From Pseudonocardia humida (GTDB lineage Bacteria > Actinomycetota > Actinomycetes > Mycobacteriales > Pseudonocardiaceae), in assembly GCF_023898865.1 (NCBI RefSeq), contig NZ_JAGSOV010000061.1:61056-125055 (forward strand): DNA of 64,000 bases, read 5' to 3'. Each line of letters opens with the position of its first letter. Position 1 is the stretch's first letter. A program made the position numbers and the translations under genes. The notes beneath the pieces were generated by a model that saw nothing but the letters and a program-made list of their open reading frames with translations, did not search any database and had not been told where the DNA came from. Below, in pieces: positions 15,748 to 24,839 of the stretch.

Positions 15748-17355
15748 GTGGCGGACACCCTGCAGCGCTGCGAGCTGCTCACCCCCGCCGCCGCCGACGT
15801 GCCCGAGCAGGTCATCGGTGACGTGCTCGGCCGGGCCGCCCGGCTCGGTCCGGCCGATCCGCTGGTCCGCACGGTGACCCCGCACGAGGAGCGGGTCTGG
15901 ACGGCGGCCGGGCTGCTGGCCGACGCCGAACGGGTGGCCGCCGGCCTGCTGGCCCGCCACGACCCGGGTGCCCGGATCGCCACCTGCCTGGTCAACGGCC
16001 CCGAGGCCGTGCTGCTGCAGTTCGGCGTGGCCCTGGCCGGGATGGTCCTGGTCCCGGTCAACCCGCGCTCCCGCGGGCCCGAGCTGGAACACGCGCTGCG
16101 GCTGTCCGGCGCCGAGGCCGTCTACGCGGCCGAGGACGCGGCCGGCGACCCGGCGGCCGACCTGGCCGCCGAGGTGGCCGGCCGGCTGCCTGCGCTGCGC
16201 GAGGTCCACCGGTGCACCGGCGACTGGCGGGCGCTGCGCCACGACCGAACCGTCGATCTCCCGACCGTCCCGCCGCAGGGCCTCGCGCAGATCCAGTTCA
16301 CCTCCGGTACCACCGGCCGCGCCAAGGGCGTGCAGATCACCCACTCCGGCATGGTGGCCACGTCGCACGCCTTCCGCGACCGCATCGGACTGCCCGAGGG
16401 CGGCGTGTGGGTCAATCCCATGCCGCTGTTCCACACGGCCGGCAACGTCCTGGGCGTCATGGGCGCCCTCTGGCAGCGGTGCGAGCACGTGGTCGTGGCG
16501 TTCGAGCCCGCCCGGGTGCTGGAGCTCATCACCCAGCACCGGGCGACCCTGCTGTCGGCGGCGCCGACCCTGCTCGACCTGCTGATGGCCCGCCCCGAGA
16601 TCGGCCAGGCGGACCTGAGCAGCCTGCGGGTGGTGTTCACCGGCGGCCAGACCGTGTCGCCCGGCTTCGTCGACCGGGTCGAGTCGGCCTTCGCCGCGCC
16701 GCTGATCACCACCTTCGGCATGACCGAGACCTGCGGCTCGGCCCTGCTGCCTGCGCCCACGGACCCCGATCCGGTGCGCCGGACGACGGTCGGGCGACCG
16801 CTGGCCGGAACCGGCGTCCGCATCGCCACCCCGGACGGCGTCCCCGCCGCGCCCGGCGAGGTCGGGGAGCTCTGGTTGCGCGGGGAGCGGCTGACCCCCG
16901 GCTACTACCGGGACCCCGAGGCGACCGCGGCCGCGATCGACCCCGGGGGCTGGCTGCACACCGGGGACCTCGCGGTCATGGACGCCGCGGGCGCCTGCCG
17001 GATCGTCGGGCGGCTCAAAGACATGATCAAGACCGGCGGCGAGAACGTCTCGCCGGAGGAGGTCGAGGAGGCCGTCGTCAGCCATCCGTCGGTGGCGCGC
17101 GCCGCGGTCGTCGGTGCCCCCGACGAGCGCTGGGGCGAGCTGGTGGTCGCCTTCGTCGTCCCCGAGCCCGGCGCCGCGATCGACCCGGCGGAGCTGGAGC
17201 GGCACTGCCGTGCGCGGCTCTCGCCGTTCAAGGTGCCGCGGGCATGGCGCGCGCTCGAGGAGCTGCCGATGACCGCCTCCACCAAGGTCCAGCGGGCCGA
17301 GCTGCGCCGGATGGCCGCCGCGGACCCGGCCCTGCGACCCGCGGTGGCCCCATGA
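15748..17355 (+). CDS. AMP-dependent acyl-CoA synthetase/ligase
   Basis: A 535-residue ANL-superfamily adenylating enzyme of full length. The P-loop motif QFTSGTTGRAKGVQ lies around residue 180, the ATP-binding motif TTFGMTETCGS near 325, the hinge region LHTGDLAVMD (Asp contacting ribose) near 410, and the catalytic Lys is expected in the C-terminal STKVQRAEL segment. Such enzymes activate a carboxylic acid to acyl-AMP and then acyl-CoA. Placed directly after a Liv-type importer and under a PaaX-type regulator, it probably activates the imported acid and makes the inducing acyl-CoA (inference). Aromatic, cyclic or branched acids are all possible. Confidence 0.92.
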   Translation: MADTLQRCELLTPAAADVPEQVIGDVLGRAARLGPADPLVRTVTPHEERVWTAAGLLADAERVAAGLLARHDPGARIATCLVNGPEAVLLQFGVALAGMVLVPVNPRSRGPELEHALRLSGAEAVYAAEDAAGDPAADLAAEVAGRLPALREVHRCTGDWRALRHDRTVDLPTVPPQGLAQIQFTSGTTGRAKGVQITHSGMVATSHAFRDRIGLPEGGVWVNPMPLFHTAGNVLGVMGALWQRCEHVVVAFEPARVLELITQHRATLLSAAPTLLDLLMARPEIGQADLSSLRVVFTGGQTVSPGFVDRVESAFAAPLITTFGMTETCGSALLPAPTDPDPVRRTTVGRPLAGTGVRIATPDGVPAAPGEVGELWLRGERLTPGYYRDPEATAAAIDPGGWLHTGDLAVMDAAGACRIVGRLKDMIKTGGENVSPEEVEEAVVSHPSVARAAVVGAPDERWGELVVAFVVPEPGAAIDPAELERHCRARLSPFKVPRAWRALEELPMTASTKVQRAELRRMAAADPALRPAVAP

Positions 17356-17456
17356 CCCCGACGTTGCTGACCGGGCTGCTCGACGACCTCGCCCTGGCGC
17401 AGGCCTTCGCCGGACCACCCGGCCGGGGCCGAGTCCCCCGGGCCGGCACGAGCTGA
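17352..17456 (+). CDS. possible small coupled ORF, 34 residues
   Basis: An ATG at 17352 overlaps the CoA-ligase stop as ATGA, and the frame runs 34 codons (MTPTLLTGLLDDLALAQAFA, then a Gly/Pro/Arg-rich end) to TGA at 17454-17456. It has the same coupling style as the rest of the operon, and its first half could form an amphipathic helix. It could equally be a remnant of a former reading frame or a chance overlap. No ribosome site of its own is visible. Function unknown. Confidence 0.3.
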   Translation: MTPTLLTGLLDDLALAQAFAGPPGRGRVPRAGTS

Positions 17457-17511
17457 CCCGTCACCGCGTCCGTCTCCGGCGGGCGCACCCCCCACGTGGA
17501 GGAGTACTGCA

Positions 17512-18423
17512 GTGGATCTCTCCGGCAAGGTCGCCGTCGTCACCGGGAGCGGGCGGGGCCTCGGTCTCGCCTACGCCACCGAGCTCGCCCGCCGCGGCGC
17601 CGCGGTCGTCGTCAACGACGTCGACGCCGACGTCGCCCGGGCCGCCGTCTCGACGATCACCGGGGCCGGCGGTCGCGCCGTCGCCGAGGTCGTCGCGGTC
17701 GGCACCGGCGAGGCCGCCCAGGCCCTGGTCGACCGGGCGGTCACCGAGTTCGGCCGGCTCGACGTCCTGGTCAACAACGCCGGCATCCTGCGCGACGCCA
17801 CCCTGTGGAAGATGACCGATGAGCAGTTCGACGCCGTCATCACCACCCACCTGCGCGGCACCTTCACCTGCACCCGCGCCGCTGCGGTCAGGCTGCGCGA
17901 GCAGGGCGAGGGCGGGCGGATCATCTGCGTCGGCTCCCCCACCGGCCAGGTCGGCAACTTCGGCCAGACCAACTACGCCGCGGCCAAGGCCGGCATCGTC
18001 GGCATGGTCCGCACCTGGGCGATGGAGCTGGCCCGGGCGAACATCACCGTCAACGCGGTCATCCCGGTCGCGGCCACCGCCATGACCGAGACCCTGCCCT
18101 TCGTCAAGCCCTACGTCGACGCGCTCAGGGCCGGCGAGCCGCTGCCGCCCCACGCCCGCCGCGAGCTCAGCTTCGGCCCGCCAGAGGACGCCGCCGGCCT
18201 GGTCGCCTTCCTCGCCTCCGACGCCGCCGCCGCCGTCACCGGCCAGGCCGTCGGCATCGGCGGCGACCGGCTCGCCCTGTGGTCGCACCCGAGCGAGTTC
18301 GTCGTCGAGTTCGCCGACGGCACCGGGTGGTCCACCGACGACATCGCCGCCGTCTGGCCCGAGCGGTTCGCGCCGGCCCAGCAGACCGTGGGCCAGCAGC
18401 TCGAGCCCCCGCCCGCGAGCTAG
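17512..18423 (+). CDS. SDR-family oxidoreductase (hydroxyacyl-CoA dehydrogenase-like)
   Basis: A 303-residue classical short-chain dehydrogenase. The cofactor motif TGSGRGLG is at 11-18, NNAG at 88-91, catalytic Ser at about 142 (CVGSPTG), and the YAAAK pair has Tyr 155 and Lys 159. An acidic residue after strand 2 (VNDVDAD) suggests NAD(H). The TGxGxGLGxAYA form and the ~45-residue C-terminal extension resemble the hydroxyacyl-CoA dehydrogenase domain of multifunctional beta-oxidation enzymes. GGAGGAG precedes the GTG start. As the last gene after importer and ligase, it probably oxidises or reduces a CoA-thioester intermediate (inference). Confidence 0.9.
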   Translation: MDLSGKVAVVTGSGRGLGLAYATELARRGAAVVVNDVDADVARAAVSTITGAGGRAVAEVVAVGTGEAAQALVDRAVTEFGRLDVLVNNAGILRDATLWKMTDEQFDAVITTHLRGTFTCTRAAAVRLREQGEGGRIICVGSPTGQVGNFGQTNYAAAKAGIVGMVRTWAMELARANITVNAVIPVAATAMTETLPFVKPYVDALRAGEPLPPHARRELSFGPPEDAAGLVAFLASDAAAAVTGQAVGIGGDRLALWSHPSEFVVEFADGTGWSTDDIAAVWPERFAPAQQTVGQQLEPPPAS

Positions 18424-18490
18424 TGGTCGCGGGCCACTGGACCTGGGAACCAGCTGCGTCGCACCGGGTCCGAGCGGGAACATCGACCTC

Positions 18491-18916
18491 ATGCCCCCGT
18501 CCACCGATCTGCACCGCTTCGTCGAGGCCCAGGACTCCGCCGGCGTGTACGCCCTCGCACTCGCCGAACTGCGCCGGGGCCGCAAGCACGGGCACTGGAT
18601 GTGGTTCGTCTTCCCCCAGATCGCCGGTCTGGGGCACAGCCCGACGGCCCAGCACTACGCCATCGCCGACCTGGACGAGGCGCGCCGCTACCTGGCCGAT
18701 CCCGTGCTGGGTCCGCGCCTGCGCGAGTGCGCCCGGGCCCTCGCCGGGCTCGACACGAGCGACCCCGTCGACGTCCTGGGCCCGGTCGACGCCCTGAAGC
18801 TGCACTCGTCCATGACCCTGTTCACCCTCGCCGACCCCGACGAGCCGGCGTTCCGCGCGGTGCTCGACCAGTACTACGGCGGGGCCCTCGACGACGGGAC
18901 GACAAGTCGCGTCTGA
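18491..18916 (+). CDS. DUF1810 family protein
   Basis: A 141-residue soluble protein matching the full length of DUF1810. The family's recognisable blocks are LHRFVEAQD near the start, ALAELRRGRKHGHWMWFVFP with IAGLGHSPTAQHYAIADLDE, YLADPVLGPRLRECA and DALKLHSSMTLF. These proteins are common, small and of unproven function; a distant link to NADAR-like nucleotide-sugar hydrolases has been proposed. The ATG at 18491 lacks a strong ribosome site. It sits between the SDR and the Baeyer-Villiger operon without an evident pathway link, and a 212-base spacer with a regulatory palindrome follows. Confidence 0.88.
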   Translation: MPPSTDLHRFVEAQDSAGVYALALAELRRGRKHGHWMWFVFPQIAGLGHSPTAQHYAIADLDEARRYLADPVLGPRLRECARALAGLDTSDPVDVLGPVDALKLHSSMTLFTLADPDEPAFRAVLDQYYGGALDDGTTSRV

Positions 18917-19035
18917 ACCGAGCGGGGGCCGTCAGCGACGGGCGAGGACGGCCATCGCCACCGCCCCGCCCGCCCACGACGACCGGCGTCTCGACGGGGT
19001 TGTCGTCGTCGACCACGGGGATCCCCCCGCGGCGA

Positions 19036-19051
19036 CTACCCGCTCGGGTGG
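19036..19051. promoter_or_regulatory. candidate operator of the MalT-like regulator, upstream of the monooxygenase
   Basis: CTACCCG-CT-CGGGTGG is an inverted repeat with six of seven arm positions paired, 77 bases before the monooxygenase ATG. The same element, with perfect arms, lies upstream of the MalT-like regulator gene at 24840-24855, and the flank CGACTACCCGC is shared by both. This is the strongest clue that the regulator controls this operon. Confidence 0.65.
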
Positions 19052-19128
19052 GTGGCGGGGCCCGGCCGCACCGCATGCTGCGACGGCCGACACCGGCACG
19101 ACACGCCGACGAAGGAGCAGCAGCGACG

Positions 19129-20766
19129 ATGACGTCCGCTACGCAGACCACGCCACCCGAGACCGGTGAGACACTCGAGCTGGACGCCGTGATCCTCGGC
19201 GCCGGCGTAGCCGGCCTGTACCAGCTCCACCAGCTGCGCCAGCAGGGCTTGCGCGTGCTCGTCTTCGACCGGGCCGGTGACGTGGGCGGCACGTGGTGGT
19301 GGAACCGCTACCCGGGTGCCCGCTTCGACAGCGAGGCCTACATCTACCAGTACCTGTTCGACGAGGACCTGTACAAGGGCTGGAGCTGGAGCGAGAAGTT
19401 CCCGGGCCAGCCGGAGATCGAGCGCTGGATGCGCTACGTCGCCGACCGGCTCGACCTGCGCCGCGACATCCGGTTCGGCACCACCGTGACCAGTGCGCAC
19501 TACGACGAGGACCGCGGCCGTTGGACGATCCGCACCGATCGCGGCGATGTGGTCGACGCCCAGTTCTTCGTCAGCTGCGCCGGGATGCTGTCGGCGCCGC
19601 TGGAGGACGTCTTCGCGGGACAAGCCGACTTCACCGGTGGGATCTTCCACACCTCGCGATGGCCCGCCGAGGGCGTCGAGCTGGCCGGGAAGCGGGTCGG
19701 GGTGGTCGGCATCGGTGCCACGGGCATCCAGGTGATCCAGACCGTGGCCGAGCAGGTCGCGCAGCTCACCGTGTTCGCCCGCACCCCGCAGTACGTGCTG
19801 CCGATGAAGAGCCCCGCCTACGGCGAGGCCGAGCAGGCCGCCTACAAGGGGCGCTTCGACGAGCTGAAGTCCACGATCCCGCACACCTTCACCGGCTTCG
19901 AGTACGACTTCGAGCACGTGTGGGCCGAGTGCACGCCCGAGCAGCGCCGGGAGGTGCTGGAGGAGATCTACGCCGACGGCTCGCTCAAGCTGTGGCTGGC
20001 CGGCTTCGGGGAGATGTTCTTCTCCCAGGAGGTCAACGACGAGATCTCCGGGTTCGTCCGGGAGAAGATGCGCGTCCGGCTGAAGGACCCGCGGCTGATC
20101 GACGTCCTGGTCCCGACCGACTACGGCTTCGGCACCCACCGCGTGCCGCTGGAGCGCAGCTACCTGGAGGTCTACCACCGGGAGAACGTCGAGCTGGTCG
20201 GGGTGCGCGACAACCCGATCACCCGGATCGTCGCGTCCGGCATCGAGCTCGCCGACGGCACCACGCACGAGCTCGACGTGATCGTGCTGGCCACCGGGTT
20301 CGACGCCGGCACCGGGTCGCTGACCCGCATCGACGTGCGCGGGCGCGGCGAGCGCAGCCTCACCGAGGACTGGGGCCGCGACATCCGCACGATGATGGGC
20401 CTGCAGGTGCACGGCTACCCGAACCTGCTCACGACCGCGGTCCCGCTGGCCCCGTCGGCGGCGCTGTGCAACATGACCACCTGCCTGCAGCAGCAGACCG
20501 AGTGGATCGCCGACGCCATCCGGCACGTGCGCGAACGCGGTCTGTCCACGATCGAGGCGACCGCGGAGGGCGAGGCCGCCTGGGTCGCCCACCACGACGA
20601 GACCGCCGGCGCCACCCTGATCGCGAACACGACCGGTTGGTACCTCGGCTCGAACGTTCCCGGCAAACCCCGGCGGGTGCTGTCCTACACCGGCGGCGTG
20701 GGCACCTACCGGCAGAAGTGCGACGAGGTGGCGCGCGAGGGCTACCCGGGCTTCGACATCCGCTGA
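19129..20766 (+). CDS. type I Baeyer-Villiger flavin monooxygenase (cyclohexanone monooxygenase-like)
   Basis: A 545-residue enzyme, the usual length for the cyclohexanone-monooxygenase branch. FAD-binding motif GAGVAG at 24-29, the WWWNRYPGARFDSEAY block at 56-71, the Baeyer-Villiger fingerprint FTGGIFHTSRWP at 168-179, and the NADPH-binding motif GIGATG at 194-199 are all in place. Such enzymes insert one oxygen atom next to a ketone, giving an ester or lactone, using NADPH and O2 in the cytoplasm. The ATG follows GAAGGAGCAGCAGCG. The next gene is a serine hydrolase able to open the product, as in known cycloalkanone pathways. The ketone cannot be deduced. Confidence 0.93.
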   Translation: MTSATQTTPPETGETLELDAVILGAGVAGLYQLHQLRQQGLRVLVFDRAGDVGGTWWWNRYPGARFDSEAYIYQYLFDEDLYKGWSWSEKFPGQPEIERWMRYVADRLDLRRDIRFGTTVTSAHYDEDRGRWTIRTDRGDVVDAQFFVSCAGMLSAPLEDVFAGQADFTGGIFHTSRWPAEGVELAGKRVGVVGIGATGIQVIQTVAEQVAQLTVFARTPQYVLPMKSPAYGEAEQAAYKGRFDELKSTIPHTFTGFEYDFEHVWAECTPEQRREVLEEIYADGSLKLWLAGFGEMFFSQEVNDEISGFVREKMRVRLKDPRLIDVLVPTDYGFGTHRVPLERSYLEVYHRENVELVGVRDNPITRIVASGIELADGTTHELDVIVLATGFDAGTGSLTRIDVRGRGERSLTEDWGRDIRTMMGLQVHGYPNLLTTAVPLAPSAALCNMTTCLQQQTEWIADAIRHVRERGLSTIEATAEGEAAWVAHHDETAGATLIANTTGWYLGSNVPGKPRRVLSYTGGVGTYRQKCDEVAREGYPGFDIR

Positions 20767-20804
20767 CGCGGCATCCCCATCGTCTCGACCGAAGGAGTTC
20801 GACC

Positions 20805-21986
20805 ATGGGTTCTGGGTTCGACGGCAGCGCCGCTGCCGCCATCGACGAAGTGCTGGCCGGCGCGGTCCGCACCGGCGCGGTACCGCACGTCGCGGCGATC
20901 GTCGCCGACCGCGACGGCATCCTCTACGAGGGCGGCGCGGGGGTGCGGGTCGCCGGTGAGGGCGACGACCCGGTGACCACCTCCACCCAGTTCCGGATCA
21001 TGTCCATGACCAAGATGGTGTGCACGGCCGCCGCGTTGCAGCAGGTCGAGCGGGGTGAGCTGGAGCTGGACGCCCCGGTCGACACCTACCTGCCCGAGTT
21101 CGCCGACCTGCAGGTGCTGGAGGGCTTCGACGGCGACACCCCGAAGCTGCGCCCGGCCGGCAACCGGGCGACCGTGCGCAACCTGGTCACCCACACCTCG
21201 GGGCTGGCGTACTGGTTCTGGGACGCCGACCTCGCCCGCTACGAGAAGGTCACCGGCCAGCCGAACGTCGTCCCGGGCTCCCTGGAGGCGTTCAAGGCGC
21301 CGCTGGTCACCGACCCGGGCACCCGCTTCGTCTACGGCATCAACACCGACTGGCTGGGGCGGGTCGTCGAGACCGTCGCCGGCACGACCCTGGACGTCGT
21401 GATCAAGGACGGGATCACCGGCCCGCTGGGCATGGACGACACCATGTTCCGCCTCGACCAGCAGCGCTACGCCAACTGCGTCAGCGTGCACGTCCGCGGC
21501 GAGGACGGGGCGTGGACGTCGGCCGGGGAGATCCTCAACCAGGAGCCCGACTGGTGGGCCGGCGGTCACGGGCTGTACTCCACTCCCCGCGACTACATCC
21601 GGTTCGAGCGGGCCCTGCTGCGCGGCGGCGAGCTCGACGGCGCCCGGATCCTGCGGTCGGAGACGGTCGACGCGGCGTTCACCAACCAGATCGGCGACCT
21701 CGACTTCCCGGCCGAGATCCCGACCGCCGACCCGCCGATAACCGCATCGCTGAACGTGGGACCGGGCTGGAAGTGGGGCTACGGCCTGCTGCTGAACACC
21801 GTAGACGTCCCGGGCGCGCGGCGGGCAGGCACCGGTGCGTGGGCCGGGCTGTTCAACACCCACTTCTTCGTCGACCGCGCGACCGGGATCTGCGCGTCGA
21901 TCTACACCAACTCGCTGCCGTTCATCACCGAGGAGGCGTGGAAGACCTACGCCGACGTCGAGGCCGCCGTCTACGCGGCGCTCTGA
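20805..21986 (+). CDS. serine hydrolase, beta-lactamase/class C fold (esterase or lactonase)
   Basis: A 393-residue member of the beta-lactamase-like esterase (family VIII) group. The catalytic SxxK is S67-M-T-K70, following TQFRIMSMTK. Other conserved blocks are LVTHTSGLAYWFWD, the Tyr-containing FVYGINTDWLGRVVE and a GHGLYSTPRDY segment near the third catalytic element. There is no signal peptide, so it is cytoplasmic. GAAGGAG sits upstream of the ATG. It follows the Baeyer-Villiger monooxygenase by 38 bases and probably hydrolyses the ester or lactone that enzyme forms (inference from context). True beta-lactamase activity is unlikely. Confidence 0.9.
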   Translation: MGSGFDGSAAAAIDEVLAGAVRTGAVPHVAAIVADRDGILYEGGAGVRVAGEGDDPVTTSTQFRIMSMTKMVCTAAALQQVERGELELDAPVDTYLPEFADLQVLEGFDGDTPKLRPAGNRATVRNLVTHTSGLAYWFWDADLARYEKVTGQPNVVPGSLEAFKAPLVTDPGTRFVYGINTDWLGRVVETVAGTTLDVVIKDGITGPLGMDDTMFRLDQQRYANCVSVHVRGEDGAWTSAGEILNQEPDWWAGGHGLYSTPRDYIRFERALLRGGELDGARILRSETVDAAFTNQIGDLDFPAEIPTADPPITASLNVGPGWKWGYGLLLNTVDVPGARRAGTGAWAGLFNTHFFVDRATGICASIYTNSLPFITEEAWKTYADVEAAVYAAL

Positions 21987-22014
21987 CCGTCTCCGGTGCG
22001 GGCTGCTGTCCGGC

Positions 22015-24738
22015 TCAGGGCAGCAGCCCGCCCCGGCGCGCGAGCGACACGGCCTCGGCCCGGTTGGTGGCGCCGAGCTTGGTGTAGATGTTCTTCAGGT
22101 ACCACTTCACGGTGTTGACGGTGACCGTCAGCGAACGCGCGATCTGCTGGTTGCTGCGGCCGAGGTCGAGCATGCGCAGGACGGCCAGCTCGCGGCCGGT
22201 GAGCTCGACGGCGCACGCCTGCCCCATCCGCCCGGCGCCGGTGCGGGCGAGCAACGCGGCCAGCTCGCCGGAGGCGATCGGCGCGCCGGCCCCGGTCCCA
22301 CCGTCGAGCCAGGTGTCGGCCTCGGCCCGGGCCAGCAGCCGGCCCAGCACCGCGGCGACCTCCGGGCCGCCGCCCAGGACCGGGTGGTACAGCCCGGCCG
22401 GGAGCGCGTGGGCCAGCGCGGCGGCGAGGCTGCGCTCCGCGGCCATCCGCCGCGCCGCGCGCTCCTGGACCACGCTCAGCTGCACGGTCGCGGCGACCGC
22501 CGCCCGGACCTGCCCGCGCCGCTGCAGGTCGGCGATCAGCTCCTCCAGCAGCGCCGTGGCGCCCTCGTGGTCGCCCTCGGCGGAGCGGACGGCGGCCACC
22601 GAGCCGGTCCGGATCTGGTCGATCACCACCCCGATCCCGCCCGCCCAGCCCGTACCGCCGGGGAGGTCCTGCGCGGCCCGGCGCGCCTCGCGCAGCCGGC
22701 CGGCGGCCAGCAGTTGGCGGATCCGCTCGGCCTCGATGGCCGCCCGCAGCCGGGTCAGGCCGAGCCGCTCGGCGACCTCGGTCCCCTCGGCCAGCAGCTC
22801 CCCGGACTCGGCCCCGGCCCCGCGGTCGGCCCGGATGCGGGCGAGCAGGGCGTAGCTGGCGACCATGAAGTCGACGACCCCGCTCTCCGCGCCCAGCTCC
22901 CGGCTCTCCTCCAGCAGCCGCTCGGCCTCGTCGAGCTCGCCGCGTTCGTAGTGCAGCTCGCCGAGCAGGGCGCCGGCCAGCCGTGCCGCGTGCGAGCGCC
23001 GGCCGGCCGACTCCCTGGCCAGCGCGACCGCGCCCTGCAACTGCTCCTCGGCGGCGGGCAGGTCCAGCTGGGCGAGCGCGGCGATGCCGGCGAAGCAGCG
23101 CCCGTAGACCCCGGCGAACGGCCCGATCGTCCGGTCGTGGAACGGCCGCGCCCACGCCTGGCGGTCCCGCGCCGCCCGGTACCGCATCGCGTGGATGTCG
23201 CAGAACGTCTGGATGTTCGCCGCCACCGCCACGATCCACGGCCGGTAGGCGGCCGACCGCGTGAGGCTGCGCTCGACCAGCTCCTCCACCCGGTCGGTGC
23301 GGTCGCCGTAGATGTCGATGCACGCCTGCACGACGTCGGCCTCGCTGTGCATCTCCTCGTGCTCGGGGCCGACCGGCACGGCCAGGTGGAGGTGGTCGAG
23401 GGCGAGCTGCGCGTCGTGCGGGCGCTGCAGCAGGCAGTTCGCCCAGGCGATGGCCATCAGCAGCTGCGGGCGGTCGTGCGTGGCCCGGGCCGGCAGCCGG
23501 CCCGCGAGCCCGAGCAGGCTGACCATGCGGCTGTGCTCGACCAGCGGCATCGCGTGCGACTCGACCAGGTCGGTGGCCCGGCCGGGGTCCCCCGCGGCCA
23601 ATGCGTGCGCCACCGCCTCGGGCACGAGGTCGTGCGCGGAGAACCAGTCCGAGGCGCACCGGTGCAGCTCGGGCACCTGCTCGGGGCGGTCGCGCTCCAA
23701 CCGCCGCCGCAGGTGGTCGGCGAACAGGTGGTGGTAGCGGAACCACGTGCGCTCGGCGTCGAGCGGGCGCAGGAACAGGTCGCGGCGCTCCAGCTCCTCC
23801 AGCACCGCCTGCCCGTCGCCGCGCCCGGCGAGCGCCCCGGCCAGCTCCCCGCAGAGCCGGTCGCAGACCGACGTGGCCAACAGGAAGTCCAGGATCTCGA
23901 CCGGCAGGGCGTCGAGCACGTTCTCGGCGAGGTACTCGCCGATCGAGTGGTGGCGCCCCGAGAAGTCCCGGATCAGCGCGGCCGGGTCGGCGCTGTCGCG
24001 CAGCGACAGCGAGACCAGCTGCAAGGCCGCGACCCACCCGTCGGTGCCCTCCGACAACCGCGCCACCTCGTCACCCCGCAGGGCCAACCCGTTGAGGTCC
24101 ACCAGGAACGCCCTGGCCTCGTCGAGGTCGAAGCGCAGCGCCGCCGCGTCCACCTCGGTCAGCTGCTGGCGCACCCGCAGCCGGCTCAGCGGCAGCCGCG
24201 GCCGGGTGCGGCTCGTGAGCAGCAGCGAGAGGTTCGGCGGCGCGAAGTCCAGCAAGTGGACCAGTGCGCGGTGCACCCGCGCGTCGTCGATCACGTGCCA
24301 GTCGTCGAAGGTCAGCACGAACCGGGCGGGGTGCCCGCCGATCAGCTCCAGCACCGCCGACAGCGTGTAGCGCTGGGTGTCCTCGACTCCCTGCTCGATC
24401 AGCTCCCGCAGGTCGTCGAGGGTGTCCGCGCTCTCCGGCAGCGCCCGGCGCACCGCCTCCAGCAGGTGCGAGAGGAACCAGTGCGCATCGTTGTCGTCGC
24501 GGTGCAACCCGAGCCACGCGACCGCCGCACCCTCGGCCTCCAGCACCCGCAGCCACTGCACGGCCAGGGTGGTCTTCCCGTACCCGGCCGGGGCCTGGAT
24601 CAGGGTGAGCTGGCGCCAGGAATCGGCGCGCAGTACCGCGAGCAGGCGCCGCCGCTCGATGACGTTGCGGACGTAGGTCGGCGCACGGAACCGGCTCGAC
24701 GCGTCCGGCGGGTGCGCAGGTCGCGCGGCAGGCGTCAT
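22015..24738 (-). CDS. MalT-like LuxR-family ATPase regulator (LAL)
   Basis: A 907-residue regulator. The N-terminal STAND ATPase has Walker A APAGYGKTT (about 49-57) and a Walker B-like strand FVLTFDDWH. A long helical TPR-like middle follows, and the C-terminal LuxR helix-turn-helix reads LTGRELAVLRMLDLGRSNQQ then IARSLTVTVNTVKWYLKNIY. MalT-type proteins are ATP- and ligand-dependent activators that oligomerise on repeated sites. GAGGTG precedes the ATG. It converges on the monooxygenase-esterase operon with only 28 bases between the stop codons, and an identical-style palindrome lies upstream of both. It is probably that operon's activator and its own regulator. Confidence 0.92.
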   Translation of the reverse strand: MTPAARPAHPPDASSRFRAPTYVRNVIERRRLLAVLRADSWRQLTLIQAPAGYGKTTLAVQWLRVLEAEGAAVAWLGLHRDDNDAHWFLSHLLEAVRRALPESADTLDDLRELIEQGVEDTQRYTLSAVLELIGGHPARFVLTFDDWHVIDDARVHRALVHLLDFAPPNLSLLLTSRTRPRLPLSRLRVRQQLTEVDAAALRFDLDEARAFLVDLNGLALRGDEVARLSEGTDGWVAALQLVSLSLRDSADPAALIRDFSGRHHSIGEYLAENVLDALPVEILDFLLATSVCDRLCGELAGALAGRGDGQAVLEELERRDLFLRPLDAERTWFRYHHLFADHLRRRLERDRPEQVPELHRCASDWFSAHDLVPEAVAHALAAGDPGRATDLVESHAMPLVEHSRMVSLLGLAGRLPARATHDRPQLLMAIAWANCLLQRPHDAQLALDHLHLAVPVGPEHEEMHSEADVVQACIDIYGDRTDRVEELVERSLTRSAAYRPWIVAVAANIQTFCDIHAMRYRAARDRQAWARPFHDRTIGPFAGVYGRCFAGIAALAQLDLPAAEEQLQGAVALARESAGRRSHAARLAGALLGELHYERGELDEAERLLEESRELGAESGVVDFMVASYALLARIRADRGAGAESGELLAEGTEVAERLGLTRLRAAIEAERIRQLLAAGRLREARRAAQDLPGGTGWAGGIGVVIDQIRTGSVAAVRSAEGDHEGATALLEELIADLQRRGQVRAAVAATVQLSVVQERAARRMAAERSLAAALAHALPAGLYHPVLGGGPEVAAVLGRLLARAEADTWLDGGTGAGAPIASGELAALLARTGAGRMGQACAVELTGRELAVLRMLDLGRSNQQIARSLTVTVNTVKWYLKNIYTKLGATNRAEAVSLARRGGLLP

Positions 24739-24766
24739 CGGCGCACCTCATCGGGCTCGGGCGAGG

Positions 24767-24781
24767 CCGTGCTCAGCACGG
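24767..24781. promoter_or_regulatory. 15 bp palindrome close to the MalT-like regulator start
   Basis: CCGTGCT-C-AGCACGG is a perfect inverted repeat with 7 bp arms, 29 bases upstream of the regulator ATG and so probably in its leader or core promoter. It differs from the ACCCG-type element further upstream. It could be a second operator or an RNA hairpin; nothing else in the window matches it. Confidence 0.4.
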
Positions 24782-24839
24782 ATCGTCGCGCCTCGCGGGT
24801 CCGTGGGCAACGCCGTCGGCGTGGGCCGCACCACGCCGA

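Noticed and set aside
14278..17418. 1046-codon antisense frame over the binding protein and CoA ligase
   Set aside because: No recognisable motif; the opposite strand holds two clear full-length families with ribosome sites.
20805..21986. Beta-lactamase resistance gene
   Set aside because: No signal peptide, and the context with a Baeyer-Villiger enzyme and the HTSGLAYWFWD block fits an esterase.
22015..24738. STAND-type antiphage defence protein
   Set aside because: The C-terminal LuxR domain and the linked monooxygenase operon fit a MalT-like transcription activator; no effector domain or defence neighbours are present.
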